Shown here one piece after another: positions 36,763 through 43,832 of a stretch of 58,850 bases of DNA. The position numbers were made by a program, and so were the translations under genes. The DNA comes from Lachnospiraceae bacterium (GTDB lineage Bacteria > Bacillota > Clostridia > Lachnospirales > Lachnospiraceae). Under the pieces are notes generated by a model, which was not told the origin of the DNA, searched no databases, and saw nothing but the letters and a program-made list of their open reading frames with translations. Where the stretch lies: the NCBI GenBank assembly GCA_016283275.1, contig JAEEMP010000016.1:1-58850 (forward strand), read 5' to 3'. Numbering within the stretch: position 1 is the first letter of the stretch; each line of letters starts with the position of its first letter.

Positions 36763-37523
36763 TATCTCTCACCGCCTGTCTGAAGCATCGTAAGCGTATC
36801 CGATATCTTCTGATAAAGCTGTTCGTTGGTATCTTCGCCTCTGTATATCTGATGGAATACTTCACCGTCTTTTATGAAAAGGACTCTTGATGCGACCGAA
36901 GCTGCTTTTACCGAATGCGTTACCATTAAGATGGTCTGTCCGGTTTTATTGACTTCTTTAAAAAGCGAAAGAAGTTCATCGCTTGCCTTTGAATCAAGAG
37001 CACCCGTCGGCTCGTCGGCCAGAATGATCTTCGGATTTGTGATAAGAGCTCTCGCTACGGCAGCTCTCTGCTTCTGGCCGCCAGATACTTCATAAGGATA
37101 TTTCTTTAAGAGATCCGATATTCCGAGCCTTTGCGCTATAGGCTCTATCTTTTCGCTCATTTCCTTATGGTTTCTGTCCGCAAGTACGAGCGGAAGGTAG
37201 ATATTGTCTTCAAGCGAAAATGTATCGAGAAGATTGAACTCCTGGAACACAAAGCCCAGATTATCACGTCTGAATGTTGCGACTTCGGCTTCTTTTAACT
37301 TGGAAAAATCCTTGCCGTCAAGCAAGACCGAACCTGCAGTTGCGCTGTCAAGTGCCGCAAGGATATTTAACAGTGTTGTCTTGCCGCTTCCGGATTCTCC
37401 CATTATAGCGACAAACTCTCCTTCTTCAACGGTAAAATTAACATTCTTAAGTGCTTCGACCTTATTGCCGCCGAAACGCGTTGAATAGATTTTCTTTAAA
37501 TTTTTGACTTCAAGTAAACTCAT
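36762..37523 (-). CDS. Bce-type ABC transporter ATP-binding protein
   Basis: 253 aa. Walker A GESGSGKTT (42-50), signature YEVSGGQKQRAAVARAL, Walker B ILADEPTGALD, H-loop MVTHSVKAA. It belongs to the FtsX-coupled (MacB-like) ATPase class that pairs with the 673-aa permease. An operator-like repeat lies about 125 bases before its ATG. RBS GAAAGGATGG. Confidence 0.93.
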   Translation of the reverse strand: MSLLEVKNLKKIYSTRFGGNKVEALKNVNFTVEEGEFVAIMGESGSGKTTLLNILAALDSATAGSVLLDGKDFSKLKEAEVATFRRDNLGFVFQEFNLLDTFSLEDNIYLPLVLADRNHKEMSEKIEPIAQRLGISDLLKKYPYEVSGGQKQRAAVARALITNPKIILADEPTGALDSKASDELLSLFKEVNKTGQTILMVTHSVKAASVASRVLFIKDGEVFHQIYRGEDTNEQLYQKISDTLTMLQTGGER

Positions 37524-37592
37524 TTTGTATCCATCCTTTCACGGGTGAGCCGTAAAAACATACGGCATCACGCCTTATCTACGGACAGTTTA

Positions 37593-37626
37593 TAAAAAAA
37601 TGCCGATCCTTAACATCGAATCGGCT
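37593..37626 (-). terminator. Terminator after the two-component system genes
   Basis: GCCGAT (37602-37607) pairs with ATCGGC (37620-37625); on the minus strand followed by ATTTTTTTAT. Six-bp stem with a 12-base loop, so moderate strength. Confidence 0.65.
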
Positions 37627-37645
37627 TACAATTTAGGTTTATTTC

Positions 37646-37659
37646 TTACATCACTGTAA
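37646..37659. promoter_or_regulatory. Candidate BceR-type operator
   Basis: TTACA-TCAC-TGTAA, an exact match to the TNACA-N4-TGTAA inverted repeat described for BceR-like regulators. It lies 3 bases past the kinase stop and upstream of the transporter genes. The terminator at 37593-37626 lies between it and the transporter start, so the promoter arrangement is unclear. Confidence 0.5.
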
Positions 37660-37662
37660 GAT

Positions 37663-38649
37663 TTACTCGTGAATACGGTCATCGGGGAAATAAAGATATA
37701 CCTTTGTACCCTTCTTTACCTCGGATTCAAGACTTATATCAAGCCCCAGCTTATCGGAGACCATCTTGCAAAGATAAAGTCCAAGCCCCGATGCTTCACG
37801 GTTTTTGCGCCCGTTGATACCCGTATAGCCTTTTTCGAAAACCCTGTTCACATCTTCGGGCGCTATACCGATACCCGTATCTTCAATGACAAGTTTCCTT
37901 CCGTCTTCCATATAAATGGATATTCCGCCCTCTTTCGTGTATTTGATGGCATTCGAAAGGATCTGTTCAAAAAGGAAAGAAAACCATTTTTCATCCGTAA
38001 GCACGTTTATCGGGATCGGCTCATACGAAAGAGAGAGTTTTTTTCCTATAAAATCGGGGGCAAACTTCTTAAGCGACGGCTTTATGACGTCGTCTAAACT
38101 CATCTTTTTAAATACATAATCGTTTGAATCGGAACCGAGACGCAAAAACGCAAGCACCATGTCCACATAGGCCTGCATACGCCTTAAATCCGAAGAAAGC
38201 TTCCTTGAAAGCTCGGAATCCTCATTTTCAAGAGAAAGCTTCATCGAAGCTATCGGAGTCTTTATCTGATGTGCCCAGGCAGTGTAATAATCGATCATGT
38301 CATCATAATCGTTCGATGCCTTCGCCGAAAGCTCTTCGGTATCCTTTTTCAGTTTTTCGACTATAAGTGTATAGTCCTCCGCGGTGATGTCTCCGTTTAC
38401 TTTCGGAAGATTAAGCGTCTCCGGAGACTGCGGAAGGAGTCTTAAAAGTTCCTCATGCTTTCTTTTAACATTAAAAAAATCGATAAAAAGAAAGAAAACA
38501 CCGAATATCGCACTCACTATCGCAGGATAGACGACCGCTTTTAAGGGAAGCTCATAGAGCACAAATGAAAATGCAAAAAACAGCACAAACGAAAAAACAA
38601 GTATTATCGGATATTTTTTTGTCGAAAGGTATTTAAAGAAAAATCTCAT
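37663..38649 (-). CDS. Intramembrane-sensing histidine kinase (BceS-like)
   Basis: 328 aa. Two transmembrane helices (about 13-32 and 36-57) separated by only a few residues, with no extracytoplasmic sensor domain, so it senses through its partner transporter. The H-box is AWAHQIKTPI with His127; N-box FEQILSNAIKYT; G boxes EDTGIGIAPEDV and SGLGLYL. It starts one base after the response regulator stop. Together with the adjacent transporter it makes a peptide-antibiotic detoxification module. Confidence 0.93.
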   Translation of the reverse strand: MRFFFKYLSTKKYPIILVFSFVLFFAFSFVLYELPLKAVVYPAIVSAIFGVFFLFIDFFNVKRKHEELLRLLPQSPETLNLPKVNGDITAEDYTLIVEKLKKDTEELSAKASNDYDDMIDYYTAWAHQIKTPIASMKLSLENEDSELSRKLSSDLRRMQAYVDMVLAFLRLGSDSNDYVFKKMSLDDVIKPSLKKFAPDFIGKKLSLSYEPIPINVLTDEKWFSFLFEQILSNAIKYTKEGGISIYMEDGRKLVIEDTGIGIAPEDVNRVFEKGYTGINGRKNREASGLGLYLCKMVSDKLGLDISLESEVKKGTKVYLYFPDDRIHE

Positions 38650-38650
38650 C

Positions 38651-39322
38651 TTAACCTAAAATGTACCCCACACCGAATTTTGTAGTAATAAAGTCCTCAA
38701 GACCTATACCGTCGAGTTTTTTTCTTAACCTGTTTATATTGACGGTAAGAGTGTTCTCATCCACAAAGGAATCGGTCTCCCAGAGCTTTTCCATAAGTTT
38801 TTCACGGCTTACGACCTTACCCTTGTTTTCCATAAGACACAAAAGGATCCTATATTCATTCTTGGTAAGTTCAAGCTTCTGGTCGTTAAAAGAAAGCGTG
38901 TTGTCACCGGTGTTTAAAAACGCACCCTTATGCGACAAAACCGGCGATGATGAAGCAAAATCATAACTTCTTCTTAACAGTGCCTGTATCTTTGCCATAA
39001 GTACATTTGCGTCAAAAGGCTTGGCCACAAAGTCGTCGGCCCCCATGTTCATCGCCATTACCATATTCATATTGTCTGAAGCCGATGACAAAAATATGAT
39101 CGGAACATTTGATATCTTTCTGATCTCCGAACACCAGAAAAAACCTCCCTTAAAGGGAAGTCCTATGTCCATGAGCACTATGTGGGGTCCGTATGCGTTA
39201 AACTCATCCAGAACCTTTTCAAAATCGCTTACCGTCTTAACTTCAAACCCCCACGGCTCGGCAAGATTCTTTATCCCCGAAGCTATACCCTCATCATCTT
39301 CAACAACGTAAATCTTATACAT
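38651..39322 (-). CDS. OmpR/PhoB-type response regulator (BceR-like)
   Basis: 223 aa. Receiver domain with acidic pair EDD (8-10), phosphoacceptor Asp52 (VLMDIGLP) and Lys in FVAKPFD; C-terminal winged helix with ENTLTVNINRLRKKLDG. Starts 10 bases after the small unknown gene upstream, and one base separates it from the kinase. The likely operator is the TTACA-N4-TGTAA repeat ahead of the transporter. Confidence 0.95.
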   Translation of the reverse strand: MYKIYVVEDDEGIASGIKNLAEPWGFEVKTVSDFEKVLDEFNAYGPHIVLMDIGLPFKGGFFWCSEIRKISNVPIIFLSSASDNMNMVMAMNMGADDFVAKPFDANVLMAKIQALLRRSYDFASSSPVLSHKGAFLNTGDNTLSFNDQKLELTKNEYRILLCLMENKGKVVSREKLMEKLWETDSFVDENTLTVNINRLRKKLDGIGLEDFITTKFGVGYILG

Positions 39323-39332
39323 GTGTAACTGC

Positions 39333-39596
39333 CTACTCTCCCTGTTTCTTTCCCATGAACGCCTTCATCGGATCTACCTTTTTGGCGATCGAATAGATAT
39401 AATCACGCTGTCCGTCCACATATTCGGTCAGTTTCTTAAGCTCGTCGACGGAAAACCCGTTGTTGCTCAAAACCTTAAGTTCGGGAAGCGAAATCTCAGC
39501 CGATCTTTCTTTGTCGGTAAAAAGAACATATATCGCCTTATCGTCTTTTGTCCTGGTAAGCGACGATACACTCATGGTAATCTCACTGTTCATGGC
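39333..39596 (-). CDS. Small protein of unknown function preceding the Bce-like regulator
   Basis: 87 aa from the ATG at 39596, which has AGGAG 8 bases upstream; a longer in-frame reading upstream lacks an RBS and overlaps the promoter. Soluble, charged, with no membrane segment or cysteine. It begins MNSEITMSVSSLTR and has a central YVLFTDKERSAEISLPEL. A TATAAT box preceded by TG (39618-39613) lies 16 bases before the ATG. It is 10 bases upstream of the response regulator, so it is the first gene of that operon. No family recognised. Confidence 0.75.
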   Translation of the reverse strand, partial: AMNSEITMSVSSLTRTKDDKAIYVLFTDKERSAEISLPELKVLSNNGFSVDELKKLTEYVDGQRDYIYSIAKKVDPMKAFMGKKQGE

Positions 39597-39652
39597 AAAA
39601 CTCCTTTTTAGGATTATACCATAGTAAACGCCCTTTCGGGCAACTATTTGAT

Positions 39653-39697
39653 GTAAAAAAACCTCATTGGTCCTTAAGCTTTTAAGACCAATGAGGT
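39653..39697 (-). terminator. grcA terminator
   Basis: ACCTCATTGGTC (39661-39672) pairs with GACCAATGAGGT, extended by TTAA/TTAA inside; on the minus strand it continues into TTTTTTT. Confidence 0.95.
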
Positions 39698-39717
39698 TTA
39701 TCCCGTCATTCTCTGTA

Positions 39718-39963
39718 TCAGATAGCTTCATGAAATGTTCTTGAGATGACATCTGCCTGCTGCTCGGGTGTAAGCTTTATGAAGTTGACTGCGTAACCCG
39801 AAACGCGGATCGTAAGCTGCGGATATTTTTCGGGATGAGCCTGTGCGTCCTTAAGCGTATCACGGTTTAAAACGTTCACGTTTAAGTGATGACCTCCCTT
39901 TGTTACATATCCGTCAAGTAAATTAACGAGGTTATCCACCTGATGTGTGCTTGTTGCTGCCAT
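39718..39963 (-). CDS. grcA: Autonomous glycyl radical cofactor (GrcA-like)
   Basis: 81 aa, equal to the C-terminal end of pyruvate formate-lyase. The glycyl-radical loop [13 protein letters not shown] puts the radical at Gly56, followed by [13 protein letters not shown]. In E. coli GrcA repairs oxygen-cleaved PFL by supplying a fresh radical domain; here a similar role or radical spare part is inferred. It is a true gene, not a PFL remnant: AGGAGG and ATG, its own terminator and a probable promoter with a Crp/Fnr-type palindrome. A leader of ~200 bases holds direct repeats and hairpins. Confidence 0.9.
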   Translation of the reverse strand: MAATSTHQVDNLVNLLDGYVTKGGHHLNVNVLNRDTLKDAQAHPEKYPQLTIRVSGYAVNFIKLTPEQQADVISRTFHEAI

Positions 39964-39980
39964 ATCGAAATCCTCCTTCC

Positions 39981-40083
39981 TTTGTGAGTCGCCAAAGGCG
40001 GCTTGCCTACTTGCCGCCGCGCGCCTTGGCGCCTTTCATCGGCGGCAATCAATCTTTTGTGAGTCGCCAAAGGCGGCTTGCCT
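39981..40083. repeat. 28-bp direct repeat flanking a GC-rich hairpin in the grcA leader
   Basis: Identical 28-bp copies at 39981-40008 and 40056-40083, beginning TTTGTGAGTCGCC. Each contains the small stem CGCC-aaa-GGCG. Between them TTGCCGCC (40011-40018) pairs with GGCGGCAA (40041-40048). The segment is much more GC-rich than its surroundings and looks like an inserted small repeat element. Confidence 0.8.
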
Positions 40084-40105
40084 TAATAAGTATTTCAGTC
40101 GCGGG

Positions 40106-40129
40106 GCGGGTCTTTCGACCCGCTTTTTT
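40106..40129 (+). terminator. Strong hairpin plus T6 on the plus strand, inside the grcA leader
   Basis: GCGGGTC (40106-40112), loop TTTC, GACCCGC (40117-40123), then six T. A textbook terminator for plus-strand transcription, although no plus-strand gene precedes it. On the minus (grcA) strand it reads as a stem capped by a GAAA tetraloop without T tail. Confidence 0.7.
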
Positions 40130-40168
40130 GTACATTGGGGTGTACTTTGTTTTTGTTTACACCTACAT

Positions 40169-40209
40169 ACTATATTTTATAAAGGAGAATTTCTGTAACA
40201 AATGTTACA
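40169..40209 (-). promoter_or_regulatory. grcA promoter with Crp/Fnr-type palindrome
   Basis: Perfect 16-bp palindrome TGTAACAAATGTTACA at 40194-40209. On the minus strand TATAGT (40174-40169) would start transcription near 40162, putting the palindrome centre about 40 bases upstream, the position of class II Crp/Fnr activators. It lies 10 bases beyond the stop of the Crp/Fnr gene itself. Confidence 0.6.
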
Positions 40210-40219
40210 TTTTAAAAAA

Positions 40220-40879
40220 TTATTCCGCGTAATACTCAAGAGCATCTCTGTCAAGTATCTTTATCTTTGACCTGTCTGTTTCGATAAGCCCTTCATCCTG
40301 CATGTTCATAAGCTCTCTGGAAAGCGACGGACGCGTGGTCCCAAGATAATCCGCAAGTTCTTCGCGCTTCATATCTGTTTCGAAGGCATCGCCCTCGCCC
40401 GCACAGTCAAGCGCCCACATGGCGATGCGTTCTTTTAACGTCTTGCCCGAAAGAAGATAAAGCTTTCTGGTCATCATGAAGTTTTTATCGGACTGGACCT
40501 CGAGCATGTTCCTTATGACCATCTGATGCTTATGGCAGGCCTTGTTGCAGAATCCGTAAAAGAACTTCCACGGAATCTTAAGAACGATCACATCCTCACA
40601 GGCTATCGCATCGTACCAGTATTCCTTTTCATCGGAAAAAAGATACATTTCACCGAAGACATCGCCCTTGTATACGGTGAAAAGAACATTTCTTTTACCG
40701 GATGCAAACTCCTTGGCGATCATGACGCTCCCTTTTTTGATCAGGTACATATTATAAGGAGCATCACCCTGCCTGAAGATGTATTCGCCCTCCTTATATA
40801 CCTCGTCGGCCGCACCGGCACAGGTAAGCATCTTTTTCTGTTCTTCGTCGTTGATCTCGTTAAAAAGTCTGCATTCCAT
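40220..40879 (-). CDS. Crp/Fnr-family transcriptional regulator
   Basis: 219 aa from the ATG at 40879 (RBS GAGGT, 8 bases); an in-frame TTG two codons earlier lacks good spacing. N-terminal cyclic-nucleotide-like domain (EGEYIFRQGDAPYNMYLIKKGSVMI, GDVFGEMYLF) and C-terminal HTH_Crp (MKREELADYLGTTRPSLSRELMNMQDEGLI). The Fnr cysteine cluster is absent, so the signal is not obviously oxygen via [4Fe-4S]. It follows the HD-domain gene by 12 bases, likely one operon. The palindrome right after it makes grcA a probable target. Confidence 0.92.
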   Translation of the reverse strand: MECRLFNEINDEEQKKMLTCAGAADEVYKEGEYIFRQGDAPYNMYLIKKGSVMIAKEFASGKRNVLFTVYKGDVFGEMYLFSDEKEYWYDAIACEDVIVLKIPWKFFYGFCNKACHKHQMVIRNMLEVQSDKNFMMTRKLYLLSGKTLKERIAMWALDCAGEGDAFETDMKREELADYLGTTRPSLSRELMNMQDEGLIETDRSKIKILDRDALEYYAE

Positions 40880-40891
40880 GAGCAATACCTC

Positions 40892-41404
40892 TTATGTGTT
40901 GATGTTTATGTACTTCTTACGTCTCTTGGCGCTTTGGATAAAGTGAATGGATTCCGCCGTGGATATGCATTTGTCGGCAAAAGTGACCACCCATGCCTCC
41001 CTGTATTTCGGCGGCACAACGGTCATCGGCCACATATGCTTAGCGATTATGTCCTCTTCCACCGGCGAAAGATCGTACTCTTCCTTTGCATTCTTAAGTG
41101 CAACCTTCGGATGCTTAAAACCGTGAAGATTTTTAAACCCGGCATGCTCGGGCGAATGCCAGTCATACAAAAAATAATCATGTAAAAGGGCGCCTCTCGA
41201 TAAAAGCCTTTCATCACACTTTAAATGATACTTTTCGTTAAGATAAAGGCTTTTTAAAGCAACCTTTATCGAATGTTCCATGACCGATATCTCACCGTGC
41301 TGGATATTTTTGTCCGAAGAAAGAAAATTATCGGAGTTTAATATGTCCGATGCATGCTCGTTAAGTTTTTTCATCTGATTCAAATACTTATCCTTACCCA
41401 ACAT
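40892..41404 (-). CDS. HD-domain phosphohydrolase of unknown substrate
   Basis: 170 aa from the ATG at 41404 (RBS AAAGG, 8 bases). The HD residues are visible: MEHSIKVALKS, GALLHDYFLYDW, IIAKHMWPMT and TFADKCIST, the order of the small HD family that acts on nucleotides or phosphate esters. No partner domain. Precedes the Crp/Fnr gene by 12 bases and is divergent from the SOS-controlled radical SAM gene. Confidence 0.85.
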   Translation of the reverse strand: MLGKDKYLNQMKKLNEHASDILNSDNFLSSDKNIQHGEISVMEHSIKVALKSLYLNEKYHLKCDERLLSRGALLHDYFLYDWHSPEHAGFKNLHGFKHPKVALKNAKEEYDLSPVEEDIIAKHMWPMTVVPPKYREAWVVTFADKCISTAESIHFIQSAKRRKKYININT

Positions 41405-41521
41405 GATCACTGCCTTTCGAAATGATATCCCGACGCGTCCCTGTGTGATTTCGTCGATTTTTAATTAGTATACCCCAATTTCATGTTTTTAAAAGGTAAT
41501 TTTTCTTAAGAATTTGTTCGA

Positions 41522-41550
41522 TTTACTTTTTCAAACAAATGTTCGATAAT
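41522..41550 (+). promoter_or_regulatory. Promoter with LexA box for the radical SAM/DUF4130 pair
   Basis: TTTACT (41522-41527), 17 bases, GATAAT (41545-41550). The spacer holds CAAAC-AAAT-GTTCG (41532-41545), one mismatch to the LexA consensus CGAAC-N4-GTTCG and the same core as the recA boxes. A further half-site GTTCG is at 41516-41520. Confidence 0.75.
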
Positions 41551-41568
41551 GTATCTGAGGGCGAACTT

Positions 41569-43059
41569 ATGTACGAATTAAGAAACGGATTTACGATAAA
41601 AGAAAAACTCGAAATATTATCGGACGCGGCCAAATACGATGTCGCATGCACATCAAGCGGTTCGGAGCGGAGCGGTAAGGAGGGAATGCTCGGCAATGCT
41701 GTCGCATCGGGTGTATGCCATGCCTTTGCTTCCGACGGAAGGTGCATATCCCTTTTAAAGATCTTAATGACCAATCACTGCGTATATGATTGCAAATACT
41801 GTAAGAACAGGGCAGGCAACGACATTCCCAGGGCAACGTTCACACCCGATGAGATCTGCACTATAACCGTTGAGTTTTATAAAAGAAACTATATCGAAGG
41901 ATTGTTTTTAAGTTCCGGCATCATTAAAAACCCCGACTATACCATGGAAAAAATGTGCGAGACGTTAAGGCTTCTCCGCACAAAATACATGTTTAACGGA
42001 TATATTCACATTAAAGCCATTCCCGGCGCTTCATCCGAGCTTATCTATTCGGCGGGTTTACTTGCCGACAGGATAAGTATCAATATGGAGCTTCCCACCA
42101 ATGAAAGCCTGTCCCGTCTGGCCCCCAACAAGACGATGACAAATATATTGAAACCCATGAACCGCATAACCGGCACGATCGCCGCGCACAGAGCCGCCAT
42201 AGGCAAGGATGCAAGGATGGAGCGTGCGGTCATCAATGAACACCTTGTAAACAGCATCTTTAATTCCGGGGCCGATAAACCGTTATCGGGGATCGACGGT
42301 TCTTCCGAGCCTTTGGTAGATACCAAGAGCCTTATCAAGACCCTGACGGAGGATAATACATTTGCCTATCCGGCCGATATAAAAGACACACGGCTTAAGC
42401 GTTCTTTTGCCCCCGCGGGCCAGAGTACACAGATGATAATAGGAGCTTCCGGCGAGACAGATCTTGAGATCATACACACCGCCCAGAATCTTTATAAGAG
42501 TTTCGATCTTAAAAGGGTCTTTTATTCGGGTTATATCCCGATCAACGAGGATGATGCCCTTCCCGCTCTTAACACACCCGTCCCCATGTTAAGGGAACAC
42601 AGGCTTTATCAGGCGGATTTTCTCTTAAGATATTACGGTTTTCAGGCAAACGAGCTTTTATCGAAAGAAAGACCTTTCTTCGATAACCGCATAGACCCGA
42701 AATGCGACTGGGCGGTAAGGCATCTTTGTGATTTTCCCGTAGAAGTCAACACCGCTTCATACGATAAGCTTATAAGAGTTCCCGGAATAGGACCCACGGG
42801 AGTTAAGCGCATTGTCAATGCAAGGCGCTACGGGAGATTGAACTTTGACATGCTCAAAAGAATGGGGATAGTGCTTAAGCGCGCGCAGTATTTTATAACC
42901 TGTAACGGTAAGATGCTCTTTAACATACCTCTTGAAGAGAAGTTCATAATAAACAGCCTTGCCGACAGCGAGAAAAAAGAAACGGTAAGGATAGGCGGAA
43001 AAGATATCACGATAAAGCAGATGAACCTGTTCAGCGATTTTAATGTTATGTCTTCGTGA
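41569..43059 (+). CDS. Radical SAM protein with helix-hairpin-helix domain, putative DNA modification/repair
   Basis: 496 aa from the ATG at 41569 (GAGGG, 7 bases); an earlier ATG at 41539 lies inside the LexA box and is rejected. Radical SAM triad in NHCVYDCKYCKNR; helix-hairpin-helix near residues 405-440, VPGIGPTGVKRIVNARRYG, the non-specific DNA-binding motif. This matches the family named putative DNA modification/repair radical SAM protein (TIGR03916), normally next to a TIGR03915/DUF4130 gene, as here. Promoter with a LexA-like box suggests induction by DNA damage. The lesion or base it acts on is not known. Confidence 0.92.
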   Translation: MYELRNGFTIKEKLEILSDAAKYDVACTSSGSERSGKEGMLGNAVASGVCHAFASDGRCISLLKILMTNHCVYDCKYCKNRAGNDIPRATFTPDEICTITVEFYKRNYIEGLFLSSGIIKNPDYTMEKMCETLRLLRTKYMFNGYIHIKAIPGASSELIYSAGLLADRISINMELPTNESLSRLAPNKTMTNILKPMNRITGTIAAHRAAIGKDARMERAVINEHLVNSIFNSGADKPLSGIDGSSEPLVDTKSLIKTLTEDNTFAYPADIKDTRLKRSFAPAGQSTQMIIGASGETDLEIIHTAQNLYKSFDLKRVFYSGYIPINEDDALPALNTPVPMLREHRLYQADFLLRYYGFQANELLSKERPFFDNRIDPKCDWAVRHLCDFPVEVNTASYDKLIRVPGIGPTGVKRIVNARRYGRLNFDMLKRMGIVLKRAQYFITCNGKMLFNIPLEEKFIINSLADSEKKETVRIGGKDITIKQMNLFSDFNVMSS

Positions 43060-43076
43060 TTGAGGGATCATACGGA

Positions 43077-43832
43077 ATGAATGTATTTACTTGCGCGCCC
43101 GATCTTGAATCGATACTTTCATGCATATATGTTGCATGGTCGTCGGGATTAGGGCACAAAAACATAAAAATAGAATCCGAACCGATAGAACAGCTTTCGC
43201 TGTTTGACAGTTATACCCATGTGGATAAAGATCACGCCATGGTACAAAGCGTGATCGATGCCGTCAACTTAAAGATCTCTCCTTCGTTTTACAGCGATCT
43301 TGCTTACATATCCATGGCGTATGAAAAGGATGTCCCCGATCTTATGTACAGGCTCATGCTTTTGGGCTTTGCATACGGACCCGGGGTGATTAATAACACG
43401 TGTTACGAAGTTGTTGTGCGCTTCCATGAGATCAAAAAGCGCTTATCCAACGAGTCTTGCCGTTTTAAAGAGGTCTCACGATTCCATGAAGTCAGACATT
43501 CTCTTTATGTAGCTCATATAGAGCCCAAAAGCCGCATTGTGATCACTTTGGGTCCTGCCTTTTCCGATCGAATGCCGTCCGAAAACTGGATGGTGATAGA
43601 CGACGTCCACAGGGAAGCCGTCATCCACCCAAAAAACAGTCCTTTTTATCTTCGCACCCTCACTGAAGATGAGTTTAACGAACTTCTTATGACCGAAAAA
43701 GAAAATGACGAATATACGGATCTTTGGAAGATCTTCTTTGATAGCATTGCCATCAAAGAACGCGAGAACCTAAAACTTCAGCGAAGCTTATTCCCTCTCT
43801 GGACCAGGAAGCATGCCGTCGAATTTACTTAA
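43077..43832 (+). CDS. TIGR03915/DUF4130 family putative DNA metabolism protein
   Basis: 251 aa from the ATG at 43077, with GAGGG about 10 bases before; an in-frame GTG at 43056 overlaps the previous stop but lacks an RBS. Recognised by its invariable partner and by features of the family: VFTCAPDLESILSCIYVAW near the start, RFKEVSRFHEVRHSLYVAHIEPK, and the ending motif LFPLWTRKHAVEF. DUF4130 resembles the alpha-helical part of uracil-DNA-glycosylase-linked proteins. Second gene of the LexA-regulated pair. Its 3' end overlaps the convergent esterase gene by 8 bases. Confidence 0.9.
   Translation: MNVFTCAPDLESILSCIYVAWSSGLGHKNIKIESEPIEQLSLFDSYTHVDKDHAMVQSVIDAVNLKISPSFYSDLAYISMAYEKDVPDLMYRLMLLGFAYGPGVINNTCYEVVVRFHEIKKRLSNESCRFKEVSRFHEVRHSLYVAHIEPKSRIVITLGPAFSDRMPSENWMVIDDVHREAVIHPKNSPFYLRTLTEDEFNELLMTEKENDEYTDLWKIFFDSIAIKERENLKLQRSLFPLWTRKHAVEFT

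Noticed and set aside
39718-39963. grcA as a leftover 3' fragment of a pyruvate formate-lyase gene
   Set aside because: It has its own start, RBS, promoter-like region and strong terminator, and no PFL sequence lies upstream.
39945-40232. Two overlapping plus-strand frames in the grcA leader
   Set aside because: No RBS; they follow the GC-rich direct repeats in alternate frames.
41539-41568. Earlier ATG for the radical SAM gene
   Set aside because: Lies inside the LexA box and ahead of the expected transcript start; GAGGG positions the ATG at 41569.
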